Assembly (NCBI RefSeq): GCF_000304335.1
Contig: NZ_CAJF01000041.1
Span: 1 to 33,044 of the forward strand
Direction: 5' to 3'
Origin: Microbacterium yannicii PS01
GTDB taxonomy: Bacteria; Actinomycetota; Actinomycetes; Actinomycetales; Microbacteriaceae
Length of the DNA stretch: 33,044 bases
Part shown: positions 8,326 through 16,661 of the stretch, in pieces
How the letters are laid out: each line of letters begins with the position of its first letter
Numbering within the stretch: position 1 is the first letter of the stretch
Program-made: the position numbers and the translations under genes
The notes under the pieces: model-generated
What the model was told of the DNA's origin: nothing
The model's input: the letters and a program-made list of their open reading frames with translations, nothing else
Databases searched by the model: none

Positions 8326-9663
8326 TCAGAGCATCTCGAGGTTGTTCTTGAGCTCGAACGGCGTCACCTGCGAGCGGTAGTCCTGCCACTCGCGGCGCTT
8401 GTTGAGCAGCACGTAGTTGAAGACCTGCTCGCCGAGTGTCTCGGCCACGAGCTCGGACTCCTCCATGTACTCCAGCGCGTGATCGAGGCTCGCCGGCAGC
8501 GGGGCGTACCCGAGGGCGCGTCGCTCGGCGTCGGTGAGCGACCAGACGTTGTCTTCGGCCTCCGGCGGCAGCTCGTACTCGTTCTCGATGCCCTTGAGGC
8601 CGGCGGCCAGCATGAGCGCGAAGGACAGGTACGGGTTCGCGGCGGAATCCAGGGCACGGTACTCCACGCGCGAGGACTGGCCCTTGTTCGGCTTGTACAG
8701 CGGGACGCGCACCAGCGCGGACCGGTTGTTGTGGCCCCAGCAGATGAAGCTCGGGGCCTCGTCGCCGCCCCACAGCCGCTTGTAGGAGTTGACGAACTGG
8801 TTCGTGACCGCGGCGATCTCGTTCGCGTGGCGGAGCAGTCCCGCGATGAACTGTCGGCCGACCTTCGACAGCTGGTACTGCGCGCCTTCTTCGTAGAACG
8901 CGTTGACGTCGCCCTCGAACAGCGACATGTGCGTGTGCATGCCGCTTCCGGGCTTGCCCGTCAGGGGCTTGGGCATGAAGGTCGCGTAGACCCCCTGCTC
9001 GATCGCGACCTCTTTGATGACGGTGCGGAACGTCATGATGTTGTCGGCCGTGGCCAGAGCGTCGGCGTAGCGCAGATCGATCTCGTTCTGCCCGGGCCCG
9101 CCCTCGTGGTGGCTGAACTCGACCGAGATGCCCAGGTCTTCCAGCATGCGCACCGAGCGACGCCGGAAATCGTGCGCCGTGCCGCCGGGCACGTTGTCGA
9201 AGTAGCCGGCCGAGTCGACCGGCTCGGGACCCTCGGCGCCGAACGACGAGGACTTGAGCAGGTAGAACTCGATCTCGGGGTGGGTGTAGAAGGTGAAGCC
9301 GGCGTCGGCTGCCTTCGCCAGCGTGCGCTTGAGCACGTGCCGGGGGTCGGCGACCGCCGGCTGACCGTCGGGAGTCGTGATGTCGCAGAACATGCGCGCG
9401 GTCGGGTCGATCTCGCCGCGCCACGGCAGGGTCTGGAACGTGGTGGGGTCGGGGTGCGCCAGCAGATCCGACTCGTACGAGCGGGTCAGGCCCTCGATCG
9501 CCGAACCGTCGAAGCCCAGGCCCTCGCTGAAGGCGCCCTCGACCTCGGCCGGCGCGATCGCGACGGACTTCAGCGTGCCGATGACATCCGTGAACCACAG
9601 ACGGACGAACTTGACGCCCCGTTCCTCGATCGTCCTCAGAACGAAGTCACGCTGCTTGTCCAT
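8326..9663 (-). CDS. glnA2: Glutamine synthetase type I, GlnA2-like (non-adenylylated)
   Basis: 445 residues. Contains the glutamine synthetase motifs: DGSAIEGL, HPEIEFYLL, GSGMHTHMSL and NNRSALVRVP. The region that holds the adenylylation tyrosine in GlnA reads YELPPEAEDNVWSLTDAE here, with no tyrosine at the equivalent site, as in GSI-alpha enzymes. In actinobacteria GlnA2-type proteins are either secondary glutamine synthetases or gamma-glutamylpolyamine synthetases; the sequence alone does not decide. The ribosome binding site is GGAGAGG, 5 nt before the ATG. It is the first gene of the glnA2-glnE pair. The gene symbol follows the neighbourhood. Confidence 0.9.
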   Translation of the reverse strand: MDKQRDFVLRTIEERGVKFVRLWFTDVIGTLKSVAIAPAEVEGAFSEGLGFDGSAIEGLTRSYESDLLAHPDPTTFQTLPWRGEIDPTARMFCDITTPDGQPAVADPRHVLKRTLAKAADAGFTFYTHPEIEFYLLKSSSFGAEGPEPVDSAGYFDNVPGGTAHDFRRRSVRMLEDLGISVEFSHHEGGPGQNEIDLRYADALATADNIMTFRTVIKEVAIEQGVYATFMPKPLTGKPGSGMHTHMSLFEGDVNAFYEEGAQYQLSKVGRQFIAGLLRHANEIAAVTNQFVNSYKRLWGGDEAPSFICWGHNNRSALVRVPLYKPNKGQSSRVEYRALDSAANPYLSFALMLAAGLKGIENEYELPPEAEDNVWSLTDAERRALGYAPLPASLDHALEYMEESELVAETLGEQVFNYVLLNKRREWQDYRSQVTPFELKNNLEML

Positions 9664-9716
9664 CGCATCCTCTCCGGTGCCCGCTCCGCTGGGCGGCCCG
9701 CGCGGCCGATGCCAGA

Positions 9717-9941
9717 CTACTGGTCGTCGCGCGCGTCTCCCGACACGCCGCTCCCCCAGGCATCGTCCCGCGCCTCGTCCTCAGCCCATGCGCGCGAGCG
9801 CTCCCTGAGGACCTCGGGCGCCTTCGCCGCCTCCTCAGGCGTGTCGAAAGGCCCGGCACGATCGATCGCGGGCGATTCGAAGCCCTTCTCGACCTCTCCG
9901 GTCTTCAGGTTGAACCAGTACTTCTCGCTGTCGCTCGTCAT
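9717..9941 (-). CDS. Small SPOR-domain-like protein
   Basis: 74 residues, acidic. The N-terminus MTSDSEKYWFNLKTGEVEKG followed by ESPAIDRAGPFDTPEEAAKA is typical of a short actinobacterial family often annotated as SPOR domain-containing; the pattern W-N-x-x-T-G-x-V-E-x-G and GPFDT-x-x-E-A are the recognisable parts. There is no signal peptide or membrane helix, so it is cytoplasmic as it stands. The function is unknown. The ribosome binding site AGGAG lies 6 nt before the ATG, and a TAGGAT -10 box sits on the minus strand at 9981-9986. Divergent from ppgK. Confidence 0.8.
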   Translation of the reverse strand: MTSDSEKYWFNLKTGEVEKGFESPAIDRAGPFDTPEEAAKAPEVLRERSRAWAEDEARDDAWGSGVSGDARDDQ

Positions 9942-10027
9942 CGTGCACTCCTGGGATCGGGCTGCTCTCCGTCAGGTCCGATCCTAGTGACGCGAGTCTC
10001 GCCGAAGGGGCCATGACGGACTCTGGC

Positions 10028-10039
10028 TAGGCTGAGGCC
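10028..10039 (+). promoter_or_regulatory. -10 box TAGGCT six nt before ppgK ATG
   Basis: TAGGCT at 10028-10033, then 6 nt, then the ATG at 10040. This is the same geometry as at 2520 and 29676 and predicts a leaderless ppgK mRNA. No convincing -35 box is visible. Confidence 0.6.
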
Positions 10040-10804
10040 ATGGCATCTCACGTGGCACGCGCCGTCGGCGTCGACATCGGCGGCACCGGGATCAAAGCAG
10101 GCATCGTCGATCTCGATCGGGGTCAACTGGTCAGCGACCGTGTCAAGGTCTCCACGCCGGAGGGTGCGCGGCCGCCGGACGTCCTGAAGGCCGTCTCGGA
10201 GGTGCTCTCCACGCTCGGAGTCGGCGACGACGACTCGGTTCCGCTCGGAGTCGCCTTCCCGGCCATCGTCAAGAACGGGCGCACGCTGTCGGCGGCCAAC
10301 GTGTCGGAGGAGTGGATCGACTTCGAGGCTGAGAAGTTCTTCGAGGACGGCCTGGGCCGCGACATCCACTTCGCCAACGACGCCGACGTCGCCGGCATCG
10401 CCGAGGTGCGGTACGGCGCGGCGAAGGACCAGGCGGGTCTCACGATCCTCACCACGCTCGGCACCGGCATCGGGTCGGCCCTGCTGTACAACGGCGTCCT
10501 CGTCCCGAATTCCGAGCTGGGCCATGTCCAGCGGGCCAAGCACGGCAAGGACGCCGAGGCGTACGCCGCCTACTCGGCGATGGAGCGACTGGAGCTGTCG
10601 TGGGAGGACTGGGCGGCGCGACTGCAGTGGTACTACAGCTACATCGAGTTCCTCTTCAGCCCCGACCTCTTCGTGGTCGGCGGTGGCGTCTCGAAGCACG
10701 CCGACAAGTTCCTGCACCTGCTCGACCTGAAGACACCGATCGTGCCGGCGGTCCACCGCAACAACGCGGGGATCATCGGGGCGGCAGCGCTCGCCCGCGA
10801 CTGA
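10040..10804 (+). CDS. ppgK: Polyphosphate glucokinase
   Basis: Phosphorylates glucose to glucose 6-phosphate using polyphosphate (and usually ATP) in the cytoplasm. 254 residues, a ROK-family fold. The N-terminal phosphate-binding loop GVDIGGTGIKAGIVD is followed by the catalytic FANDADVAGIAE, then LTTLGTGIGSALLYNG and the glucose-site region NSELGHVQ. The C-terminal YYSYIEFLFSPDLFVVGGG is characteristic of the PpgK subgroup. The actinobacterial distribution fits. It stands alone between a divergent small gene and the RNase P RNA gene, which lies on the other strand. Confidence 0.93.
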   Translation: MASHVARAVGVDIGGTGIKAGIVDLDRGQLVSDRVKVSTPEGARPPDVLKAVSEVLSTLGVGDDDSVPLGVAFPAIVKNGRTLSAANVSEEWIDFEAEKFFEDGLGRDIHFANDADVAGIAEVRYGAAKDQAGLTILTTLGTGIGSALLYNGVLVPNSELGHVQRAKHGKDAEAYAAYSAMERLELSWEDWAARLQWYYSYIEFLFSPDLFVVGGGVSKHADKFLHLLDLKTPIVPAVHRNNAGIIGAAALARD

Positions 10805-10825
10805 CGAGGCACCGCGCGCGAGAGG

Positions 10826-11200
10826 GCGAATGGGCCGGCCTGTACGCCGGGTTCTGTCCGGGGGCCGAAGCCCCGTGGACGGTCATCTCTCTCGGCGACA
10901 CGTTGCCGTGCCGCTCCAGCGGCCTACCCGGGGACTCGGCGAGCCGCGTCAGCATCCCCTGTCTGGCCTTGCTCCGGGCGAGGTTTACCGTGCGGGTCGC
11001 GTCACCGCGACCCCGGTGGTCTCTTACACCACCCTTTCACCCTTACCCCGACCGAGGTCGGGGCGGTCTGCTCTCTGTGGCACTGTCTCGCGGATCACTC
11101 CGGGTGGGTGTTACCCACCGCCCTGCCCTGTGGAGCCCGGACGTTCCTCGGCGCGTGCGGCGAGCCGCCCGCGACGCGACCGTCCAGCCGACCCATTCGC
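10826..11200 (-). ncRNA. rnpB: RNase P RNA (class A)
   Basis: Catalytic RNA that trims the 5' ends of tRNA precursors. On the minus strand the RNA opens with GCGAATGGG (11200-11192), which pairs perfectly with CCCATTCGC at the 3' end (10834-10826) to form helix P1. The conserved core GAGGAACGTCCGGGCTCC is near the 5' end (about 11160-11143), and ACAGAACCCGGCGTACAGGC is near the 3' end (about 10858-10839); together they form P4. GGTAAACC and the usual class A layout lie between. The length is about 375 nt. The whole 437-bp gap between ppgK and the polymerase gene is taken by this RNA and its promoter. Confidence 0.92.
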
Positions 11201-11206
11201 TCGGCG

Positions 11207-11212
11207 AGTCTA
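11207..11212 (-). promoter_or_regulatory. -10 box TAGACT of rnpB
   Basis: On the minus strand TAGACT occupies 11212-11207 and places the transcript start near 11200, exactly where the P1 helix of RNase P RNA begins. Confidence 0.65.
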
Positions 11213-11241
11213 TCCCGGCGGCCTGAGCGCGCAGTCCGAGA

Positions 11242-12969
11242 TCAGTCCTTGAGGGCTGTGCGGGTGATGCGCACGTCGAGTGGGAAGTCGAGGGGGAACG
11301 CGCCGAACAGGATCCGTCCCGCGGTGGCCGCGGCATCCCTCACCGCCTCAGCAGCGGCTTCGGCATGCTCCTGCGGAGCGTGCACGATGACCTCGTCATG
11401 GAGGAAGAACGCCAGATGAGCCTGGCGCGCGAACGCGGGACCGGATCTCGGTGCCGAGCGGTCGGCGGCGACGAGCGGAAGGGCGTGCAGGCGCGTCCGC
11501 AGATCTGCGAGCCACGCCAGCGCCCATTCGGCTGCCGTGCCCTGGACGATGAAGTTGCGGGTGAACCGGCCACGGTCGCGCGCCCAGCGCCGCGCGCGCG
11601 TCTCTTCGGCACCCGATGCCTCGGCCTCGGTGGCGCGGGACTGCGCCCGGCTCCATTCCCCTCCCGGCCGAGGCGAGGTGCGACCCAGCCAGGTCGACAC
11701 GTCACCGCCGTCCTCGCCGGTTCGGGCGGCGGCGTCCACGAGGTCCATGGCGCGCGGGTACGCCCGGCGCAGGCGCGGCACGAGACGCCCGGACTCCCCG
11801 GTCGTGGCGCCGTACATCGCGCCCAGCATCGCGACCTTGGCTTCGGCACGAGTGGCCACGGCGCCGCTGTCGACGATGCCGGCGTAGAGGTCGCGCCCGC
11901 GCGCCGCGTCGGCCAGCGCCTCGTCGCCCGACATCGCCGCGAGCACGCGCGGCTCCAGCTGGGCGACGTCGGCGACGACCAGCACGAAGCCGGGATCGGC
12001 CGTCACCGCCTCGCGCAGCTGGCGGGGGATCTGGAGCGCGCCCCCACCCGACGACGCCCAGCGTCCGGTCACCACCCCGCCGGGGACGTAGACCGGCCGG
12101 AACCGGCCCTCGTGCACCCACTCGTCCAGCCACGCCCACCCGTTGGCCGACAGCAGACGCGACATCTTCTTGTACTCGAGCAGCGGTTCCACCACCGGAT
12201 GACGCTGCCGGGCGAGCTCCCACCGGCTGGTGGATTCGACCAGGACGCCGACGCGGTGCAGGGACCGCAGCAGCTTCGGCTGCGAATCGAGGCTCGCTGC
12301 CGGGTCGCCGAGCGCTGTGCGCACGCGCGTCGCCGCGTCTGCGAGCTTGGCGGGCTGCGCGCCGGGAGTGCGCTCCCCCAGCACCTCGGTCAGGATGCGG
12401 TCATGCGCGGCGGCATCCCAGGGCAGGCCCGCCGCGCGCAGCTCGGCGGCCACCAGGGCACCGGCCGACTCGGCAGCCGTCAGCAGCCGCAGCCTGCCCG
12501 GATCGGCAGCGGTGGCGATCGCCTCCCGCTGACGGGAGAACTCCGCGATGGCCTCGTCCACATCCGCCGGCGGACCGACGGGTGAAGTCGGATCCTCGAG
12601 ATCGAACAGCGCCGGCGCTGCGTCATCGGGCTCGACGAAGGCCACGACGTCCCACGCTCTTGCCGCGCGGACAGCTGCATCACCGGCGACGAGCGCCGAA
12701 CCGGCGAGGATCAGATGGCAGAGCCGCAGGTCATGACAGCGAGCGACCCGTACCCCGGACTCCAGCAGAGCGGTGTACCACTGCGGGGTGTCGTGCCACA
12801 CCCAGCGGGGCGACCATGTGGACTCGGCGCGCTCGACCCAGGGGGCCAGATCGGATGCCGCCACGCGGTGCCGTTCGAGCTCGGCTCCCGCGGGGTCGAG
12901 GTGAACGGCGAGCGCGCCGTTGGTGGTGCGTCCGAGGACGATCCAGGCCGGGGGTTCAGCCGCGTCCAC
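11242..12969 (-). CDS. Bifunctional 3'-5' exonuclease/DNA polymerase, family A-like
   Basis: 575 residues from a GTG at 12969. This is a stand-alone actinobacterial family A polymerase relative, shorter than PolA and lacking a 5'-nuclease domain. The N-terminal part is a divergent 3'-5' exonuclease-like region. The palm motifs are recognisable but altered. Motif A reads LVVADVAQLEPRVLA where PolA has DYSQIELR. Motif B reads RAEAKVAMLGAMYGAT. Motif C is FFLHDEVIVHAPQEH and keeps the catalytic Asp and Glu. The role is not established here; a repair function is inference. It begins 6 bp after the zinc-ribbon gene, in one operon headed by tRNA-Val. Confidence 0.85.
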   Translation of the reverse strand: MDAAEPPAWIVLGRTTNGALAVHLDPAGAELERHRVAASDLAPWVERAESTWSPRWVWHDTPQWYTALLESGVRVARCHDLRLCHLILAGSALVAGDAAVRAARAWDVVAFVEPDDAAPALFDLEDPTSPVGPPADVDEAIAEFSRQREAIATAADPGRLRLLTAAESAGALVAAELRAAGLPWDAAAHDRILTEVLGERTPGAQPAKLADAATRVRTALGDPAASLDSQPKLLRSLHRVGVLVESTSRWELARQRHPVVEPLLEYKKMSRLLSANGWAWLDEWVHEGRFRPVYVPGGVVTGRWASSGGGALQIPRQLREAVTADPGFVLVVADVAQLEPRVLAAMSGDEALADAARGRDLYAGIVDSGAVATRAEAKVAMLGAMYGATTGESGRLVPRLRRAYPRAMDLVDAAARTGEDGGDVSTWLGRTSPRPGGEWSRAQSRATEAEASGAEETRARRWARDRGRFTRNFIVQGTAAEWALAWLADLRTRLHALPLVAADRSAPRSGPAFARQAHLAFFLHDEVIVHAPQEHAEAAAEAVRDAAATAGRILFGAFPLDFPLDVRITRTALKD

Positions 12970-12975
12970 GGCAGG

Positions 12976-13707
12976 TCACAGGCCGGACTCTCCGTCGCGG
13001 ACGAGGATGCAGCCGCATTCCGGGCACGTCACCACAGCGTCGTCGGGCGCCTGGCGGAGCGCCTGGAGGTCGGTACCTGCGAGAACCATGCGGCACCCCT
13101 CGCACGTGCGAGCGCGCAGCAGCGCGGCTCCCGTGCCGCGCGCCGCGATCCGGTCGTACATGGCGAGCAGATCGGCGGGCACGGAGCCGGCCAGGGCGGC
13201 GCGATCCCGCGTGGCCCCGTCGAAGGCCGCGGTCGCCTCGGCGACCGCCCGCTTGGCCTCGCCGCTGAGCTCAGCGCCCTCGGCGTTGGTCGCGGCGATG
13301 AGCGCCTCCTGCTCTGCGACGGCGGCGTCGGCCAGCTCGAGACGCTCCATGAGCGCGAGCTCCGCGTCCTCCAGATCGCTCTTGCGGCGCGCGAGGGCGG
13401 CGAGCTCGCTCTCGAACCCCTGCGCCTCTTTGGAGTTGCTCGAACCGGCGAGGCGCGCGGCGTCGCGCGCCGCGCGGGCGTCGACCACGGCGACGTCGGA
13501 TTCGATGCGCGACAGCTCGGTGCGCAGGTCGTCACGCAGGCCCAGCCGGGTGGTGAGCTCCTGTGAGAGCTGCTGCCGGCGCGCCAGCAGCTCCTGCACC
13601 CGCGCGGCCTGCGGAGGATTCTTGCGGGCGCGATCGGCCTGGACGATGCGCTCGTCGAGCTGGGCGACGTCGACGAGGCGACGCTGATCTGCGGGGCTGG
13701 CGTTCAC
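12976..13707 (-). CDS. Coiled-coil protein with C-terminal C4 zinc ribbon
   Basis: 243 residues from the GTG at 13707, giving VNASPADQRRLVDVAQLDERI. Longer readings run through the tRNA gene. Residues about 15-170 are strongly helical with heptad-like Leu/Ala spacing, predicting a long coiled-coil hairpin. The C-terminal CEGC and CPEC pairs (TCEGCRMVLAGTD and VTCPECGCILVRDG) form a C4 zinc ribbon. This matches the widespread zinc-ribbon family formerly called DUF164, whose proteins are thought to bind nucleic acid or flagellar/secretion partners; the role here is unknown. The GTG lies 2 nt after the mature tRNA-Val end, with no conventional ribosome binding site. Confidence 0.88.
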   Translation of the reverse strand: MNASPADQRRLVDVAQLDERIVQADRARKNPPQAARVQELLARRQQLSQELTTRLGLRDDLRTELSRIESDVAVVDARAARDAARLAGSSNSKEAQGFESELAALARRKSDLEDAELALMERLELADAAVAEQEALIAATNAEGAELSGEAKRAVAEATAAFDGATRDRAALAGSVPADLLAMYDRIAARGTGAALLRARTCEGCRMVLAGTDLQALRQAPDDAVVTCPECGCILVRDGESGL

Positions 13708-13708
13708 G

Positions 13709-13781
13709 TGGGCCCTGCCGGGATCGAACCGACGACATCCACGGTGTAAACGTGGCGCTCTACCAGCTGAGCTAAAGGCCC
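13709..13781 (-). tRNA. tRNA-Val (anticodon TAC)
   Basis: On the minus strand the RNA starts GGGCCTTTAGCTCAGC and folds into a full cloverleaf. The acceptor is GGGCCTT/AGGGCCC, the anticodon stem-loop is CCACG-TTTACAC-CGTGG with anticodon TAC, and the T-arm is GTCGG-TTCGATC-CCGGC. The length is 73 nt with discriminator A; CCA is not encoded. The next gene starts 2 nt downstream. Confidence 0.95.
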
Positions 13782-13790
13782 ATGGCCGAC

Positions 13791-13796
13791 AGTCTA
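13791..13796 (-). promoter_or_regulatory. -10 box TAGACT of tRNA-Val
   Basis: On the minus strand TAGACT at 13796-13791 would start transcription near 13785, a few nt before the tRNA 5' end at 13781. It lies back-to-back with the aceE -10 box at 13827. Confidence 0.55.
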
Positions 13797-13826
13797 CGAG
13801 GTGCGTCCGCACCGTCCCGAACTCGG

Positions 13827-13832
13827 TAGGCT
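13827..13832 (+). promoter_or_regulatory. -10 box TAGGCT upstream of aceE
   Basis: TAGGCT at 13827-13832 predicts a transcript start near 13839 and a leader of about 85 nt before the aceE GTG. There is no clear -35 box. The divergent tRNA-Val -10 box lies 31 bp away. Confidence 0.45.
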
Positions 13833-13923
13833 GGCAGGCGGTGCGTTGTGCAGGGCTGACAAAGCCCGCCCCGTTCCGGTAGCCATTCCCTGGCACGATC
13901 TGCCAGACGACGAAAGGTCATCT

Positions 13924-16653
13924 GTGACTGTCAACGATCAGGATCCGTACTCGCAGGACCCCCTCGACAGCGATCCCGATGAGACCGCCGAGTGGCAGGA
14001 ATCCCTGCAGCAGCTCGTGCAGGCCAAGGGCCACGGGCGCGGGCGCGAGATCATGCTCAGCCTGCTGCAGACCTCGCACGAGCTTCAGCTCAATGTGCCG
14101 CAGGTGCCCACTACCGACTACATCAACACCATCGCGCCCGACAACGAGCCCGAGTTCCCCGGTGACGAGGAGCTCGAGCGGCGCTACCGCCGGTGGATCC
14201 GCTGGAACGCCGCACTCACGGTGCACCGCGCACAGCGTCCCGGCATCGGCGTCGGCGGTCACATCTCGACGTACGCGTCGTCCGCGTCGCTGTACGAAGT
14301 CGGCTTCAACCACTTCTTCCGCGGCCTGGACGACCCCAACGGCGGCGACCAGGTCTTCATCCAGGGCCACGCCTCCCCCGGGATCTATGCCCGCTCGTTC
14401 CTCGAGGGCCGCCTCACAGAGACGCAGCTCGACGGATTCCGCCAGGAGAAGTCGAAGGCGCCAGACGGACTGCCCTCCTACCCGCACCCTCGGCTCATGC
14501 CGGAGTACTGGCAGTTCCCCACGGTCTCGATGGGTCTGGGCCCGATCAACGCCATCTACCAGGCGATGACGAACAAGTACCTCACGAACCGCGGCATCAA
14601 GGATCTGTCCGACTCTCGGGTGTGGGCTTTCCTCGGCGACGGCGAGATGGACGAGGTCGAGAGCCGTGGCCAGCTGCAGGTCGCGGCGAACGAGGGCCTC
14701 GACAACCTGACCTTCGTCGTCAACTGCAACCTCCAGCGTCTGGACGGCCCCGTCCGCGGCAACGGCAAGATCATCCAGGAGCTCGAGAGCTTCTTCCGCG
14801 GCGCCGGCTGGAACGTCATCAAGGTCGTCTGGGGCAGCGGCTGGGACGAGCTGCTGTCGAAGGACGTCGACGGTGCGCTCGTGCACCTCATGAACACCAC
14901 GCCCGACGGCGACTTCCAGACGTACCGCGCCGAGGACGGCGGCTTCATCCGCGAGCACTTCTTCGGTCGTGACGAGCGGACCGCCGCGCTGGTGAAGGAC
15001 TGGTCGGACGAGGACATCTGGGGTCGCCTCCGCCGCGGCGGGCTCGACTACCGCAAGGTCTACGCCGCGTACAAGGCCGCCGCCGAGCACAAGGGTCAGC
15101 CGACGGTCATCCTTGCCAAGACCATCAAGGGCTACGGTCTCGGTCACCACTTCGAGGGCCGCAACGCGACCCACCAGATGAAGAAGATGACCCTTCAGGA
15201 CCTCAAGTACTTCCGCGACTCGATGCGGATCCCGATCACCGACGCGCAGCTCGACGAGAACCCGTACGAGCCGCCGTACTACAACCCGGGACCCCAGGAC
15301 GAGACGATCCAGTACATGCTGGAGCGCCGCAAGGAGCTCGGCGGCTTCCTGCCGGAGCGCCGCTCGCACCACGTCGGGCTGCAGCTTCCCGGCGACGACG
15401 CCTACGCGCTGCCGAAGAAGGGCTCGGGCACGCAGGAGATCGCCACGACGATGGCCTTCGTGCGTCTGCTCAAGGACCTCCTGCGGGCCAAGGACTTCGG
15501 GCACCGGATCGTCCCGATCATCCCGGACGAGGCTCGCACGTTCGGCATGGACGCGTACTTCCCCACCGCGAAGATCTACAACCCGCACGGACAGAACTAC
15601 ACGTCGGTCGACCGCGAGCTGCTCCTCGCCTACAAGGAGAGCCCGCAGGGCCAGATCCTGCACGTCGGCATCAACGAGGCCGGCGCGGTCGCCGCGTTCA
15701 CCGCGGCGGGCACGTCCTACTCGACGCACGGCGAACCGCTGATCCCCGTCTACGTCTTCTACTCGATGTTCGGCTTCCAGCGCACCGGCGACGCGCAGTG
15801 GGCCGCGGGCGACCAGATGGCGCGCGGGTTCATCATCGGCGCGACCGCGGGTCGCACGACGCTCACCGGTGAGGGACTCCAGCACGCCGACGGGCACTCG
15901 CAGCTGCTCGCGTCGACCAACCCGGCCACCGTCTCCTACGACCCGGCCTACGGCTACGAGATCGCGCACATCGTGCGTTCGGGCATCGAGCGCATGTACG
16001 GAGGGAACCACCCGGATCCCAACGTCATGTACTACCTCACGGTCTACAACGAGCCGCTGGTGCAGCCGGTCGAGCCCGCCGATGTGGACGTCGACGGGAT
16101 CGTGCGCGGCATCCACCGCATCTCGTCGCCCGAGGGCGACGGCCCGCGTGCGCAGATCCTCGCGTCCGGTGTCGGCGTCCCGTGGGCGCTCGAGGCGCAG
16201 CAGCTGCTCCGCGACGACTGGGGCGTGCAGGCGGACGTGTGGTCGGTCACCTCGTGGACGGAGCTTCGCCGCGACGGCCTCGCCGCCGACGAGCACAACT
16301 TCCTCCACCCGGAGGCAGAGCCCAAGACGGCGTACGTCACCGAGAAGCTCAAGGACACCCCCGGTCCCGTCGTCGCGGTGAGCGACTTCATGCACGCTGT
16401 GCAGGACCAGATCCGCCCGTGGGTGCAGCACCGCTTCGTGACCCTCGGGGCCGACGGCTTCGGCTTCTCCGACACGCGCCCGGCGGCACGTCGATTCTTC
16501 AAGATCGACGGCCCGTCGATCGTTGTGCGGACGCTGCAGGCCCTCGCAGCGGACGGCACCGTCGACCGCGGCCTTGCTGCACAGGCCATCGAGAAGTACC
16601 GCCTGCACGATGTGACCGCCGGAACGAGTGGGAACTCGGGCGGCGAGAGCTGA
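13924..16653 (+). CDS. aceE: Pyruvate dehydrogenase E1 component, homodimeric type
   Basis: Thiamine diphosphate-dependent E1 enzyme that decarboxylates pyruvate and acetylates the lipoyl groups of E2. 909 residues from the GTG at 13924; GAAAGG at 13912-13917 with a 6-nt spacer decides this start over the longer frame. The thiamine diphosphate/Mg motif is GDGEMDE (residues 238-244) with NCNLQRLDGPVRG about 30 residues later, the usual N-N end of the motif. YEVGFNHFFRG and GFGFSDTRPAARRFF are typical AceE segments. The length matches the family (about 890-920). Its E2 partner is probably the protein at the left edge. fasR begins 8 bp after its stop. Confidence 0.97.
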   Translation: MTVNDQDPYSQDPLDSDPDETAEWQESLQQLVQAKGHGRGREIMLSLLQTSHELQLNVPQVPTTDYINTIAPDNEPEFPGDEELERRYRRWIRWNAALTVHRAQRPGIGVGGHISTYASSASLYEVGFNHFFRGLDDPNGGDQVFIQGHASPGIYARSFLEGRLTETQLDGFRQEKSKAPDGLPSYPHPRLMPEYWQFPTVSMGLGPINAIYQAMTNKYLTNRGIKDLSDSRVWAFLGDGEMDEVESRGQLQVAANEGLDNLTFVVNCNLQRLDGPVRGNGKIIQELESFFRGAGWNVIKVVWGSGWDELLSKDVDGALVHLMNTTPDGDFQTYRAEDGGFIREHFFGRDERTAALVKDWSDEDIWGRLRRGGLDYRKVYAAYKAAAEHKGQPTVILAKTIKGYGLGHHFEGRNATHQMKKMTLQDLKYFRDSMRIPITDAQLDENPYEPPYYNPGPQDETIQYMLERRKELGGFLPERRSHHVGLQLPGDDAYALPKKGSGTQEIATTMAFVRLLKDLLRAKDFGHRIVPIIPDEARTFGMDAYFPTAKIYNPHGQNYTSVDRELLLAYKESPQGQILHVGINEAGAVAAFTAAGTSYSTHGEPLIPVYVFYSMFGFQRTGDAQWAAGDQMARGFIIGATAGRTTLTGEGLQHADGHSQLLASTNPATVSYDPAYGYEIAHIVRSGIERMYGGNHPDPNVMYYLTVYNEPLVQPVEPADVDVDGIVRGIHRISSPEGDGPRAQILASGVGVPWALEAQQLLRDDWGVQADVWSVTSWTELRRDGLAADEHNFLHPEAEPKTAYVTEKLKDTPGPVVAVSDFMHAVQDQIRPWVQHRFVTLGADGFGFSDTRPAARRFFKIDGPSIVVRTLQALAADGTVDRGLAAQAIEKYRLHDVTAGTSGNSGGES

Positions 16654-16661
16654 CCCGGGCG

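Noticed and set aside
5988..8351. 787-codon plus-strand open frame opposite glnE
   Set aside because: Shadow of glnE; composition typical of antisense frames in high-GC genomes.
13918..16608. 896-codon minus-strand open frame opposite aceE
   Set aside because: Shadow of aceE with no recognisable motif, and the start and end have no signals.
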